Origin: JBBIND01 sp037444075
GTDB taxonomy: Bacteria; Acidobacteriota; Terriglobia; Bryobacterales; Bryobacteraceae
DNA: 33,548 nt
Direction: 5' to 3'
NCBI GenBank assembly: GCA_037444075.1
Contig: JBBIND010000048.1
Coordinates: 1 to 33,548 of the forward strand
In this document: one piece after another, positions 1-8,678 of the stretch
Layout of the letters: each line of letters opens with the position of its first letter
Numbering within the stretch: the first letter of the stretch is position 1
Position numbers and translations under genes: made by a program
The notes under the pieces: model-generated
What the model was told of the DNA's origin: nothing
The model's input: the letters and a program-made list of their open reading frames with translations, nothing else
Database searches by the model: none

Positions 1-723
1 ATCCGCGAGGATGGCTCGGCGGTCGGCACCATTGGGGGCGGCTGTGTCGAAGCTGAGGTGTGGAATGCGGCCCGCGAGGTGCTGGAGACCGAAAGGCCCA
101 AGCACCTGACTTTCGCGCTGAACCAGCAGGCCGCCCATGAGAACGGCCTCATCTGCGGAGGCCAGCTGAGCATCTATGTCGAGCCGGTGGTCCCGCAGCC
201 GCGGGTCTTCATCTTCGGCGCCGGCCACATATCCCGCAGCCTCTCCCAGGCGGCCAATCTGGCCGGGTTTGCTACCGTCATCGTCGACGACCGCGAAAGT
301 TTTGCCAACCGGGAGCGCTTTCCGGAAGCCGAGGAAGTCCACGCCGGCGAATACGAGACGGTGTTCGACCGGTTGTTGATCACCAGCTCCAGCTACATCA
401 TCATCGTCACGCGGGGACATCGGGATGATCTGCGCGTGCTGCGATGGGCCATCACCGTTCCGGCTCGCTACATCGCCATGGTTGGCAGCAAGCGGAAAGT
501 GATCTCGCTAATCAAGGAACTCGAGCGGGAGGGCATGCCGCGCGAGGCGTTCAACCGCCTGTCGGCGCCGATGGGCCTTGACGTGGGCGCGGTCACACCG
601 GAGGAAATCGCCATCTCCGTGGTGGCGGAGATGATCGCGGTGCGCCGCGGAGCTGCCTCCGCCTGGCGTGACCTCTCCAAATCGGTCTTCACCAATCCCG
701 CTCTGCGGACTGTACTGAAGTGA
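1..723 (+). CDS. XdhC/CoxI-family molybdoenzyme maturation protein (5' end outside window)
   Basis: The reading frame is open from base 1, so the N-terminus lies left of the window; the GTG at 58 is inside the gene. The first visible residues contain the XdhC signature GTIGGGCVEAEV, typical of the N-terminal XdhC/CoxI domain. The C-terminal half is the Rossmann-like XdhC_C domain (VFIFGAGHISRSL, then IVTRGHRDDLRVLRWA and MVGSKRKV, ending with GLDVGAVTPEEIAISVVAEM). Family members bind molybdenum cofactor, help its sulfuration and insert it into xanthine dehydrogenase or CO dehydrogenase-type hydroxylases in the cytoplasm. The gene overlaps the next one by four bases, and that neighbour is a MocA-like cytidylyltransferase, which supports the Moco role. 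The target molybdoenzyme is probably encoded to the left. The family call is secure; the precise partner is inference. Confidence 0.9.
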   Translation: MREDGSAVGTIGGGCVEAEVWNAAREVLETERPKHLTFALNQQAAHENGLICGGQLSIYVEPVVPQPRVFIFGAGHISRSLSQAANLAGFATVIVDDRESFANRERFPEAEEVHAGEYETVFDRLLITSSSYIIIVTRGHRDDLRVLRWAITVPARYIAMVGSKRKVISLIKELEREGMPREAFNRLSAPMGLDVGAVTPEEIAISVVAEMIAVRRGAASAWRDLSKSVFTNPALRTVLK

Positions 724-1322
724 GCCTGGCGGGAGTGATCCTGGCGGCGGGCGCCTCAACCCGCATGGGTTCTCCTAAGGCGCTGTTGAGTTACCGGGGG
801 CAGACTTTTCTGGACCATATCGGCAGTTTGCTGGCGGTGGAGTGCAACCCAGTCATCGCGGTGCTCGGCTACCATGCCGATCTCATACGGCAGGGAATCC
901 GTGGAGGCAGCCACATTGTCGCCGTCGACAATCCCCACCCGGAACTCGGGCAGTTCAGCTCGCTGCAATGTGGACTGCGAGCCGTACCCGAAAGCGCCGA
1001 AGGAGTTTTGTTCACTCCCGTCGATCTCCCCGCCTGGCTGCCTTCCACAGTGACCGCGCTGGCTGAAGTTCTCCGCAACGGCTCTGCCCGGTGGCTGCTC
1101 GCTGTGCCACGCTGGCAGGGACGCCGCGGTCACCCGGTGGGTGTTTCTCGCCTGTTGCTCCCGGAGTTTCTGGCGCTGCCGCCGGAAGCAACTGCCAGAG
1201 ATATTCTGCACCGCCACGTTGACCGCACCTGCTATGTCGACGTGGAGGACCCCGGCATCGCCAGGGATGTGGACGACCCGGACTCCTACCAGAGCCTGGT
1301 AAAGGGAGAATGGCTGAGGTGA
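720..1322 (+). CDS. MocA/MobA-like molybdenum cofactor cytidylyltransferase (NTP transferase)
   Basis: A 200-residue protein opening with the nucleotidyltransferase signature LAAGASTRMGSPKALL (about residues 8-23), which binds the NTP phosphates. Further hallmarks are TPVDLPAW (metal-binding Asp region), GHPVGVSRLLLPEFL and the C-terminal DPGIARDVDDPDSY, similar to the D(V/I)DTPEDY ending of MocA. MocA attaches CMP to Mo-molybdopterin to make MCD, used by xanthine dehydrogenase and CO dehydrogenase-family enzymes. The GTG start at 720 overlaps the TGA of the XdhC gene, implying translational coupling. The gene also overlaps the following AsmA gene by 13 bases. A MobA-type guanylyltransferase is the alternative, but the XdhC neighbour favours MocA. 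Confidence 0.88.
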   Translation: MSLAGVILAAGASTRMGSPKALLSYRGQTFLDHIGSLLAVECNPVIAVLGYHADLIRQGIRGGSHIVAVDNPHPELGQFSSLQCGLRAVPESAEGVLFTPVDLPAWLPSTVTALAEVLRNGSARWLLAVPRWQGRRGHPVGVSRLLLPEFLALPPEATARDILHRHVDRTCYVDVEDPGIARDVDDPDSYQSLVKGEWLR

Positions 1323-3685
1323 AGTTCTTCCGTCGACGCCTGCGCCGCCGCTTCCTCATCGGCGGGCTCCTGATTCTGGCGGGAGCCGCGAGCCTGCCCT
1401 TCGCCCGCGCCGACCGCTTCGCCGAGGGTGTCCGGGGAGCCTTGGGGCAAGCTCTGGACCGGCAAGTGGAAGTGGCGGGCGCGGTCCGGTTCCATCTCCT
1501 GCCCGGCCCCGGTTTTTCGCTCGCCAGCGTGGTGATTCACGAGAAACCGGAATTCGGAGCGGAGCCGATTGCCTACGTGGAGACTTTACATGCGCGCCTG
1601 CGGCTGACCAGCCTCCTGCGAGGGCGCCTCGAGTTCTCCCACCTCGCGTTGGAAGAGCCCAGCATCAACCTGGCCAGGCACCCGGACAGGGGCTGGAATT
1701 TCGTCGCTTTGATTGAGCGCGGGCTCGGCGCCTCCCGAACCCGCGGCGACGCTCTGCCAACCATCGAAGTGGACGCCGGCCGGATGAATGTCCGGGTGGG
1801 CGACACCAAGTCGGCTTTCTACTTCGCCAATGCGGACGTGGTCCTGTCTCCCGGCGGCGAAGACAACGCGCTGGCCATCCGTTTCTCCGGTTCGCCGGCA
1901 CGCACGGACCGGCCCGCCCACGGCTTCGGCCGTCTCACCGGCCGGGGAAGGCTGTTCTTCCCCGCAGAGAGCGAGGGACGCCTGCAGATCAGCCTGCACC
2001 TCGAGCGCAGCGCGTTGGGAGAGGTGCTGAGTCTGTTTGAACAGAGCGGTCTGCCGGTCAGCGGTTTTGTCGCCTCGCGCGCGCGGCTGGAAGGGTATGT
2101 TAGTAACTTGTCATTGTCGGGCGAGTTGCAGTTAGAGGGTGTTCACTTCGGCAGCGTTACCGATGCCCGTCCCGGCGCCTGGGATGTAGCTTATAGCGGC
2201 AACCTCGACATGCGCCACCAGGAACTGGTCGTGGAGACTTCGCCTGACCAGGCCACCCCGGTAGCTGTCCGCTTCAGGATGTCGCAGTGGCTGACTCGGC
2301 CCAGGTGGACGATGGCGGCGCAGTTGGCCAGGGCGCCCGTAGGCGTCTTGACCGAAGCCGGGAGGAGAGTGGGCATCCTTCTGCCAGCCAAGAGCAGGCT
2401 CACCGGGGAGGCGTCAGGCGCATTCAGCTATGCGCCGGAGACAGGCTTGCAGGGCGCCGTGTTGGTTGAGGATGCCGCCCTTGAGCTGCCTCCGCACCCG
2501 CCAGTGCGTTTCGGAACGGCCAGGCTAGCCTACAACACCGGGCGCCTGACGATGGACCCGGCGGACTTCCAGCTCGGCGAAATCGGCTCAGGGAGCGCCG
2601 AAGTGCGCTACGTCCCCGCCACCGGATCCCTGGACGCGCGCCTCACGGCGGATTCCATTCCCGTGGAGCGTTTTCGCGAGCTTTGGAAAGACCTATTGGG
2701 CCGGTCCGCGGCAGGGGTGCTGGAGGAGTGCCGGCAGGGCGGCTGGAGCGGAAGGCTGCGGTTCCGGCAGGAAGCCGAGCGTCGGGAGGAATGGTCAGGA
2801 CGCATCAACCTGAAGGGAACCCGCATCATCCTGCCGGGCGTGGCGGAGCCCGTGCACATCGACTCCGCGCTGGTAACGCTTAGCGGCAACCGCGCGGTAT
2901 TCTCCAGTCTGAACGGCCGCGTAGGCCAGCTGAGCTTCGAGGGCGAGTACCGGGAAGCAAAAGAGGACGGAGAGGCGGCGCAACTCCACCTGAAGTTCAC
3001 GCGCTTCGACGCCGCTCTGCTGGAGCGTCTTCTCGCTCCGACGCTCGAGCGGCGCCGAGGTTTCCTGGCGCGAACGTTGCGCCTCGGCGCTGCGCCCTTG
3101 CCCGCCTGGCTTTCCGGGCGCCGCCTGGATGGGATGTTGCAGGCTGACCAGGTGACTTCCTTGCCCTTCCCCGCGGAGAGCATGAGTCTTCACTTCCGCT
3201 GGCACGGTGAGGAAGTCGAAATTCCGCGGCTTGACCTCCGGGCAGGCGGTGGCCAGCTTACCGCCTCGGGAATCGTCAGCCTGGGAGGCGGCCAGCCTGA
3301 CTACCGTTTTGCGCTTGAATTAGCGGGGGCCGCCTTCAGCGGTGGACGGCTGAATGCCGAGACCCGTTTGGAGACCTCCGGCACCGGAGATGCGCTGCTC
3401 GCCAATTTGAGGGCGGAAGGGACGTTCGCGGGCCGCGCGCTTTTGGTGGGTCCGGCGGAGGAATGGCGTTCGGCGCAAGGAATGTTCGAGTTCTCCATAA
3501 CCAGAGGCGCGCCCAGATATCTTTTGAATTCGGTCGAGGTGAACACCGGTTCGGAGATTTACCGGGGCCACGGCTCGAGCCTTCCGGACGGACGGCTGCA
3601 ACTCGAACTGGCTGCCGCGGACAAGCAACTGAAGCTGGCCGGAACGGTCTTGCCACTCCGCCTGAGCGCCTTGCCGGCGCGCTGA
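1310..3685 (+). CDS. AsmA-family protein, membrane-anchored
   Basis: A 791-residue protein with a basic N-terminus (RRRLRRRF), one membrane segment at about residues 12-32, and then the AsmA-type pattern: ALGQALDRQVEVAGAVRF followed by HLLPGPGFSLASVVIHEKP and LRLTSLLRGRLEFSHLALEEPSI. The rest is long alternating beta-strand sequence with AsmA-like C-terminal motifs (LTASGIVSLGGGQPDYRF). AsmA proteins are inner-membrane anchored, extend through the periplasm and are linked to outer-membrane lipid transport and assembly; the role of this one is inferred from the family only. The ATG at 1310 lies within mocA and almost touches the purine-rich AAAGGGAG, so the in-frame GTG at 1319 is a plausible alternative start with better spacing. 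It sits at the end of a tight xdhC-mocA-asmA run. Confidence 0.8.
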   Translation: MAEVKFFRRRLRRRFLIGGLLILAGAASLPFARADRFAEGVRGALGQALDRQVEVAGAVRFHLLPGPGFSLASVVIHEKPEFGAEPIAYVETLHARLRLTSLLRGRLEFSHLALEEPSINLARHPDRGWNFVALIERGLGASRTRGDALPTIEVDAGRMNVRVGDTKSAFYFANADVVLSPGGEDNALAIRFSGSPARTDRPAHGFGRLTGRGRLFFPAESEGRLQISLHLERSALGEVLSLFEQSGLPVSGFVASRARLEGYVSNLSLSGELQLEGVHFGSVTDARPGAWDVAYSGNLDMRHQELVVETSPDQATPVAVRFRMSQWLTRPRWTMAAQLARAPVGVLTEAGRRVGILLPAKSRLTGEASGAFSYAPETGLQGAVLVEDAALELPPHPPVRFGTARLAYNTGRLTMDPADFQLGEIGSGSAEVRYVPATGSLDARLTADSIPVERFRELWKDLLGRSAAGVLEECRQGGWSGRLRFRQEAERREEWSGRINLKGTRIILPGVAEPVHIDSALVTLSGNRAVFSSLNGRVGQLSFEGEYREAKEDGEAAQLHLKFTRFDAALLERLLAPTLERRRGFLARTLRLGAAPLPAWLSGRRLDGMLQADQVTSLPFPAESMSLHFRWHGEEVEIPRLDLRAGGGQLTASGIVSLGGGQPDYRFALELAGAAFSGGRLNAETRLETSGTGDALLANLRAEGTFAGRALLVGPAEEWRSAQGMFEFSITRGAPRYLLNSVEVNTGSEIYRGHGSSLPDGRLQLELAAADKQLKLAGTVLPLRLSALPAR

Positions 3686-3698
3686 ACTAAGTTAGAAT
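3671..3698 (+). promoter_or_regulatory. candidate sigma70-type promoter before the 3737 gene
   Basis: TTGCCG (3671-3676) and TAGAAT (3693-3698) are separated by 16 bases, matching the -35 and -10 consensus at 4/6 and 5/6 positions. The pair spans the end of the AsmA gene and the 51-base gap, so the 3737 gene and the transglycosylase behind it may form a separate transcription unit. This is consensus matching only. Confidence 0.35.
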
Positions 3699-3736
3699 GG
3701 CGTTTGAAGGACCCTCGAAAAGGGCGATAAATTTCC

Positions 3737-4825
3737 ATGAATTCGGCTGATTCATCACCCGCGGTGCCACATCTGCGGGAGACTTTGGGCGAGGTGCAGG
3801 CCGCCGCGCGAGATCAACTGGCGGCTGCCTGGCAATTGCACGTCGATAGCGTACAGGCACAGCTCGAAGCCGGCTGGCGGGAGCACATCGCCCGGGTTTT
3901 CGAGGAGCGCTTCAGTGAGCTGTCTGAAATGCTCGAAAAGCAGGTGGAGAATGCCATCGCGGAACGTTCGAGCCGCGAGTGGCAGGTTTCGCTGCGCGAG
4001 GCGCGTGTCCAGTCAACCCGCCGCCAGGCAGATGAGTTAACTCAAGCGTTGGCAGCGCTGAAACTGACCCGGGACACCGCTGCTTGGGGTCAAACCGTAG
4101 CGCAGGCGTCCGGATTGCCCGAGGGCGCCGCAGCGCTTTTTCTGATTGAAAATGATCGTCTGCAGCTCGCCGGGCCAGGCCAAACTGAGGAAGCGTCCGA
4201 ATTCCCCGAGCAAGGGTTGCCGCTTGGTGAAGCTCCGGCTATCGCCCACGCCTGCGCGGATTTGGCGGTTGCGGAGTTGAGCCGCTCCTCAGAGGATCTG
4301 CCCGAGATCATCGCCGCGCGCCTGCAGGGTCCGGGGGAGAGCGTGCTGCTAGCGCCCGTAGTGCTGAAAGGCAAGTCCGTCGCCGTGTTGTGTGGCGTGA
4401 CTGGCGACCCTGAGGCGTCGCGCCCGCAGTTGGAGTTGGCGGCGGTCTTAGCCGGATTGATGTGGGAGGCGCGCGGAGGCCCCGCTTTGCACGCCGCCAT
4501 CTGGAAGACGCCTGCGCGCTCCGTGGAATGGTCTTCCCTGTCGCGCGAGGATCAGGACTTTCACTTACGCGCTCAACGCTATGCCCGCGTGCAAGTGGCT
4601 GAACTGCGGTTGTATAAGTCAGAAGTCGTGAAGGCGGGGCGGGCAGCGGCGGACTTATATGGCGCTCTGCGCCCGGAAATCGAAGCGTGCCGGGAGGCGT
4701 TTCGCCGCGAATTCATCGAACCGTGTTCATCCATGACGGACTACTATCATTGGGAACTCCTGCGTACTCTGGCCAACGACAATCCCGCGTTATTGGGGCC
4801 CGGCTACCCGGGACCCCTGGTGTAA
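3737..4825 (+). CDS. unrecognised protein: N-terminal coiled coil and GAF-like central region
   Basis: A 362-residue protein with no signal peptide or membrane segment. Residues about 10-115 are Ala/Glu/Gln/Arg-rich and predicted to form a long coiled coil. Residues about 115-255 alternate strands and helices, with pieces such as AALFLIENDRLQLAG and SVLLAPVVLKGKSVAVLCG that resemble the sensory GAF fold by eye. The C-terminal 100 residues are helical and charged (EDQDFHLRAQRYARVQVAELRLYKSEVVKAGR). The gene follows the AsmA homolog and lies one base before the lytic transglycosylase gene, which suggests an envelope or cell-cycle role, but that is inference. I do not recognise a named family. 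The start ATG has only a weak purine stretch (GAAAAGGG) about 15 bases upstream. Confidence 0.75.
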   Translation: MNSADSSPAVPHLRETLGEVQAAARDQLAAAWQLHVDSVQAQLEAGWREHIARVFEERFSELSEMLEKQVENAIAERSSREWQVSLREARVQSTRRQADELTQALAALKLTRDTAAWGQTVAQASGLPEGAAALFLIENDRLQLAGPGQTEEASEFPEQGLPLGEAPAIAHACADLAVAELSRSSEDLPEIIAARLQGPGESVLLAPVVLKGKSVAVLCGVTGDPEASRPQLELAAVLAGLMWEARGGPALHAAIWKTPARSVEWSSLSREDQDFHLRAQRYARVQVAELRLYKSEVVKAGRAAADLYGALRPEIEACREAFRREFIEPCSSMTDYYHWELLRTLANDNPALLGPGYPGPLV

Positions 4826-4826
4826 C

Positions 4827-7079
4827 GTGAAGTTGCTGAGAGCCTGCCTGCTGGCCCTGGTCGCGGTTGCTGCCTGCCAGCCGGCCAGTGCCCAGACCCT
4901 GGAGCAACTGGCCAAAGACTACCGCGCCCAACCTACACCGCAGAAGAGAAGCGCGCTGCTGCGCTACGCCGCCGAACGGCCCAAGCTGACGGAGGGCGCT
5001 CAGGCCCAATTCGTGGTGGCCATCACGGATCTGGAGAGCAAAAACTTCAGCGAAGCCGCCCGCCTGCTGAGCGCTGCCCGCCCGAGGCTGCCGGCGCTCG
5101 CCGACTACGTGTCGTTCTACCTGGCAGAAGCGCTGCGGGGGTCCAGGAATCTGGACGCCGCGCTCAAGGAAGCGGAGGCAGTTCTGCGCGCCTCGCCCCC
5201 TTCGCCCTTGAGGGCCAGAGCAGCTCTAATGGCTGCCTCCATCTATCTCGAAATGGACGAAGCCCGGCAGGCTGTGGCCACGCTCCGGCGTCATCAGGAA
5301 ATACTCCCGCAGCCTCAGGGAACGCAGCGGTTGGCGGAAGCCATGGAAGCCGCAGGGGATCTCGCCGCGGCAGCCATGCAGTATCAGCGCGTCTTCTACG
5401 AGCACCCGCTATCGGCTGAGAGCAAAACAGCCGAGTCCGGGCTGCTCAGGCTCAGGCAGTTGCTCGCCGGCGCTTTTCCGCCCGCCATGCCTCAGGCGAT
5501 GCTGGCGCGCGCGGGCACGCTCATGGAGCGCGGCAACGCATCCCGCGCCAGGCGCGAATTGGAGGACATGCTCCCTCAGGTACGCGGCAGGGATCAGGAA
5601 CTCGTCCAGGTGCGTCTGGGAGCGGCTCATTATTTCGCCAGGGAAGACAATAACGCGATCCGCCACCTGCGCCCGCTGCACATAACTGACAGCGAAGCCG
5701 ATGCCGAGCGCTTGTACTACCTGCTGGCTGCCTCCAGGCGGCTGGAGAGAAGGGACGATGTCCTGGAAACGATCTCCGAGTTACGCAGCAAACACCCCGG
5801 TTCCAACTGGCGGTTAGAGGCGCTCGTCTCAACGGGGAATAAGTTCCTGCTCCTGAACGATCAGGCAACCTATGTTCCCGTTTACACGGAGTGTTACTCG
5901 GCCTTTCCCAACGAGCCCAGGGCGGCTTACTGTCACTGGAAAGTTACCTGGGCCCACTATCTTCAGCGGCGCTCCAACGCCGCCAGCATGCTGCGCGAGC
6001 ACTTGGTCCGGTTTCCTTCTTCGGATTATTCGCCCGCCGCCCTGTATTTTCTGGGCAGACTAGCGGAGCGCTCTGGCGACGCCGGAGCGGCGCGCCTGTT
6101 CTACGAAGAGATCACCGAACACTATCCCAACCGCTATTACAACCTCCTGGCGCGTCAGCGGATGGAAAGCGCCGCCTTGCGGCGGGCGGAAGCCTCTCAA
6201 TCCGCTTTGGCCTTCCTCCAAAGCGTTCAGTTTGCCCAACGCGCCCGTAGGGAGGACTTCGCGCCCAATGAGGCCACCCAGACCCGCGTGCAAAGGTCTC
6301 GCCTGCTCATAGCTGCCGGTTTTCCCGAGTGGGGTGAAACTGAGATCCGGTTCGGCGCTCGTAACGGGGGACAGGCGCACGTGCTCGCTTTGGAGGCTGC
6401 TCAGGCAGCGCACCGCCGGGGCGCGTTTGCGCAAGGCATCCGCTACATCAAGGGAATGGCGCCGGCTTATCTGACCATGCCTCTCGATTCGGCTCCCAGG
6501 GCGTTTTGGGAAGCAGCGTTCCCGTTGCCCTACCGGCGCGAGTTGGAACGGCGCTGCCGCGATAGGTCCCTGGACCCGCACTTTTTCGCGGCGCTGGTGC
6601 GCCAGGAATCCGAGTTCGATCCGCGCGCTCTGTCACGCGCCAAGGCGATGGGTCTGGCGCAGATTATGCCCGCCACAGGCCGTCAGCTCAGCCGGAAACT
6701 GGGCGTCCGCGGGTTCCGCACACCGATGTTGTATCAGCCGGACCTGAACCTGAATCTCGGCACGTACTACCTCCGCACTCTGCTCGACAGTTTGGGCGGG
6801 AGCGTTGAAGCCGCGCTGGCCGCTTATAACGGTGGCAAGACGCGGGTCAACAACTGGCTGTCCTGGGCCGAGTATGCCGAACCGGCTGAATTCGTGGAGA
6901 CCATCCCCTTCACCGAAACGCGCAACTACGTCCAAACCGTCCTGCGCAATGCCGATATCTACCGGCGGCTTTACGCGTCCGGGAAGGATACTGTAACCTT
7001 GACGGATGGAGCCACCAGCCAGCGCAAACCCGCCAGCAGCGGGCCAGCCAAGCCAGCCAAGAAGCGCAAAAACAAGTAG
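4827..7079 (+). CDS. Slt70-like soluble lytic murein transglycosylase
   Basis: A 750-residue protein. Residues about 1-23 form a signal peptide (hydrophobic LLRACLLALVAVAAC, then QPASAQ), giving periplasmic export; the Cys at 17 leaves open a lipoprotein. Residues about 24-560 are helical TPR-like repeats (for example YFLAEALRGSRNLDAALKEA), as in the Slt70 superhelix. Residues about 570-715 are the SLT lysozyme-like domain: catalytic Glu594 in VRQESEFDPRALS, then AMGLAQIMPATG, AALAAYNGGKTRVNNWL and FVETIPFTETRNYVQTVL. The enzyme cleaves peptidoglycan glycan strands with formation of 1,6-anhydromuramic acid. It is longer than E. coli Slt70. The GTG start is one base after the previous stop. 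The Lys-rich tail (KPAKKRKNK) is encoded where the next gene may already begin in another frame. Confidence 0.93.
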   Translation: MKLLRACLLALVAVAACQPASAQTLEQLAKDYRAQPTPQKRSALLRYAAERPKLTEGAQAQFVVAITDLESKNFSEAARLLSAARPRLPALADYVSFYLAEALRGSRNLDAALKEAEAVLRASPPSPLRARAALMAASIYLEMDEARQAVATLRRHQEILPQPQGTQRLAEAMEAAGDLAAAAMQYQRVFYEHPLSAESKTAESGLLRLRQLLAGAFPPAMPQAMLARAGTLMERGNASRARRELEDMLPQVRGRDQELVQVRLGAAHYFAREDNNAIRHLRPLHITDSEADAERLYYLLAASRRLERRDDVLETISELRSKHPGSNWRLEALVSTGNKFLLLNDQATYVPVYTECYSAFPNEPRAAYCHWKVTWAHYLQRRSNAASMLREHLVRFPSSDYSPAALYFLGRLAERSGDAGAARLFYEEITEHYPNRYYNLLARQRMESAALRRAEASQSALAFLQSVQFAQRARREDFAPNEATQTRVQRSRLLIAAGFPEWGETEIRFGARNGGQAHVLALEAAQAAHRRGAFAQGIRYIKGMAPAYLTMPLDSAPRAFWEAAFPLPYRRELERRCRDRSLDPHFFAALVRQESEFDPRALSRAKAMGLAQIMPATGRQLSRKLGVRGFRTPMLYQPDLNLNLGTYYLRTLLDSLGGSVEAALAAYNGGKTRVNNWLSWAEYAEPAEFVETIPFTETRNYVQTVLRNADIYRRLYASGKDTVTLTDGATSQRKPASSGPAKPAKKRKNK

Positions 7080-8229
7080 GTTTCGCAGCGACCGGACGGT
7101 CTCCTTCACCGAAAGCGTCATCCGCGAAATGACGAGATTGGCTCTGAAGCACGGGGCCGTCAACCTGGCGCAGGGGTTCCCGGACTTCCCCGCCCCGGAG
7201 GAAATCAAGGAAGCCGCCCGGCAAGCCATCGCCGACGATATCAACCAGTACGCCATCACCTGGGGCGCCAAGCCCCTCCGCGACGCCATCGCGGCCAAGT
7301 ACCGGCGCACGTACGGCATCGAGTTGGACCCGGAAACCGAGATCACCGTCTGCTGCGGCGCCACCGAAGGCATGATCGCCTCCCTGCTGGCTGTCACCAA
7401 TCCGGATGACGAGGTTGTGATCTTCGAGCCGTTCTACGAAAACTACGGTCCGGACGCATACCTCTGCGGCGCGCGCCGCCGGCTCGTCAGGCTCCACCCG
7501 CCGGAATGGACGTTCGACCCGGAAGAGTTGCGCCGCGCCTTCAACACGCGCACCAAGGCGATCATCGTCAACACTCCCAACAACCCCACCGGAAAGGTGT
7601 TTACGCGGGATGAACTCGGGCAGATTGCCGCCCTCTGCCAGGAATTCGACGCACTCGCCATCACGGATGAGATCTACGAGCACATTCTCTACGACGGCGC
7701 CGAGCACATCCCCGTCCTCAGCCTGCCCGGCATGCGTGAGCGCGCCATCCTGGTCAACAGCATGAGCAAGACCTACGCCGTTACCGGCTGGCGCGTGGGC
7801 TGGGTGCTGGCGGCGCCCGGCCTGACGGACTCCATCCGCAAGGTGCACGACTTCCTCACCGTCGGCGCGGCGGCTCCCCTGCAACAAGCCGGCGCCGCGG
7901 CACTCGCGCTGCCGGAGTCCTACTACGAAAACATGGCCCGCCAATACGCCGAACGCCGCAGCCTGGCGTTGTCAGTGCTCGAAGAAACCGGCTTCCGCTG
8001 CTTCACGCCACGCGGGGCTTACTACGTGATGACCGATATCGGAGGCTTCCACCGGGGCACGGACGTGGAATTCGTACGGTACCTGGTGCAGCATGCCGGT
8101 GTCGCGGCAGTGCCGGGCTCCAGTTTCTACGCCAACCCCGGGGACGGCGCCGGCATGGTGCGCTTTTGTTTTGCCAAGAAATATGAGACGCTGAGAGAGG
8201 CCGGCTCGCGGTTAAAGAAAGTCACTTGA
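7006..8229 (+). CDS. class I/II PLP-dependent aminotransferase (aspartate/kynurenine aminotransferase-like)
   Basis: A fold-type I aminotransferase of up to 407 residues. Visible motifs: AVNLAQGFPDFPAPEEI, the glycine-rich CCGATEGMIASLLA, NTPNNPTGKVFTRDEL, the PLP-contacting AITDEIYEHILYDG, and the PLP lysine K255 in NSMSKTYAVTGWRVGW. These match the aspartate/kynurenine (glutamine transaminase K-like) subgroup; the amino donor cannot be told from sequence. Conserved sequence begins around FTESVIREMTRLA, about residue 34. From the ATG at 7006 the first 27 residues are Pro/Ala/Ser-rich and read in a second frame over the transglycosylase tail, a 74-base overlap. The other in-frame ATG, at 7129, would cut into conserved sequence, so 7006 is kept with reservation. 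The protein is cytoplasmic. The following gene starts 45 bases later. Confidence 0.92.
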   Translation: MEPPASANPPAAGQPSQPRSAKTSRFRSDRTVSFTESVIREMTRLALKHGAVNLAQGFPDFPAPEEIKEAARQAIADDINQYAITWGAKPLRDAIAAKYRRTYGIELDPETEITVCCGATEGMIASLLAVTNPDDEVVIFEPFYENYGPDAYLCGARRRLVRLHPPEWTFDPEELRRAFNTRTKAIIVNTPNNPTGKVFTRDELGQIAALCQEFDALAITDEIYEHILYDGAEHIPVLSLPGMRERAILVNSMSKTYAVTGWRVGWVLAAPGLTDSIRKVHDFLTVGAAAPLQQAGAAALALPESYYENMARQYAERRSLALSVLEETGFRCFTPRGAYYVMTDIGGFHRGTDVEFVRYLVQHAGVAAVPGSSFYANPGDGAGMVRFCFAKKYETLREAGSRLKKVT

Positions 8230-8274
8230 TTTCTAAGGCTTGGCGGGCCGGCCGAGGGTCGGACCAGGAACACC

Positions 8275-8655
8275 ATGCTACCGAATTTCATCCTTCCGGA
8301 ATCTTCAGAGCGCCAGGATGGCGCTTCTGAACCGCTGGATCTGGGTAGTTCCCGCGGCAAGCCGCTCTTGATCACACTGGGCATTACGCGAGTCATCGAA
8401 CAGGAAACCCTGGACGTTTCCATTTGGGGTTCGGCGGATGGGCAGGAATGGGGCGCCAAGCCGCTGCTCGTCTTTCCGCAGAAATTCTATTGCGGCGTCT
8501 ACACACTGGTGCTGGACCTGGCTCAACACCCCGGCGTCACACACCTCAAGGCTCAATGGAAGATGAGCCGGTGGGGACGGGGTACGCCGGAACCGCTGTG
8601 CGGCTTCTACGTCTTCGCCAAAGAAGCTTCAGCCGGGGCAAGCGCAAGCGCCTGA
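8275..8655 (+). CDS. unrecognised small protein, beta-rich
   Basis: A 126-residue protein without signal peptide or membrane segment. It has a run of predicted strands (LLITLGITRVIEQETLDVSIWGS, given here only in part) with conserved-looking aromatic residues (WGAKPLLVFPQKFYCG, WKMSRWGRG, CGFYVFAKEAS), suggesting a small beta-sandwich. The codon pattern fits the neighbouring genes, which supports a real gene. It starts 45 bases after the aminotransferase stop, with weak ribosome-binding sequence CAGGAAC before ATG, and converges on larB. The stop codon lies in the loop of a long stem-loop that probably ends transcription. No function is assigned; the Ala/Ser-rich tail (EASAGASASA) is probably disordered. 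Confidence 0.7.
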   Translation: MLPNFILPESSERQDGASEPLDLGSSRGKPLLITLGITRVIEQETLDVSIWGSADGQEWGAKPLLVFPQKFYCGVYTLVLDLAQHPGVTHLKAQWKMSRWGRGTPEPLCGFYVFAKEASAGASASA

Positions 8656-8672
8656 ACGCGCTGCGTTGCCCC
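8635..8672. terminator. stem-loop between convergent genes (putative bidirectional terminator)
   Basis: GGGGCAA (8635-8641) pairs with TTGCCCC (8666-8672); continuing inward, CGC pairs with GCG and AGCGC with GCGCT across two single-base bulges, around a six-base loop CTGAAC at 8652-8657. That is about 15 base pairs. There is no T-tract on either strand, so it is either a non-canonical terminator or a 3'-end protecting structure. It lies over the stop codon of the 8275 gene and next to the end of larB. Confidence 0.5.
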
Positions 8673-8678
8673 GTGCCG

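Noticed and set aside
6910..7944. 344-codon open frame on the - strand
   Set aside because: Antisense to the transglycosylase end and a clearly conserved aminotransferase; no protein motif; typical shadow frame in high-GC DNA.
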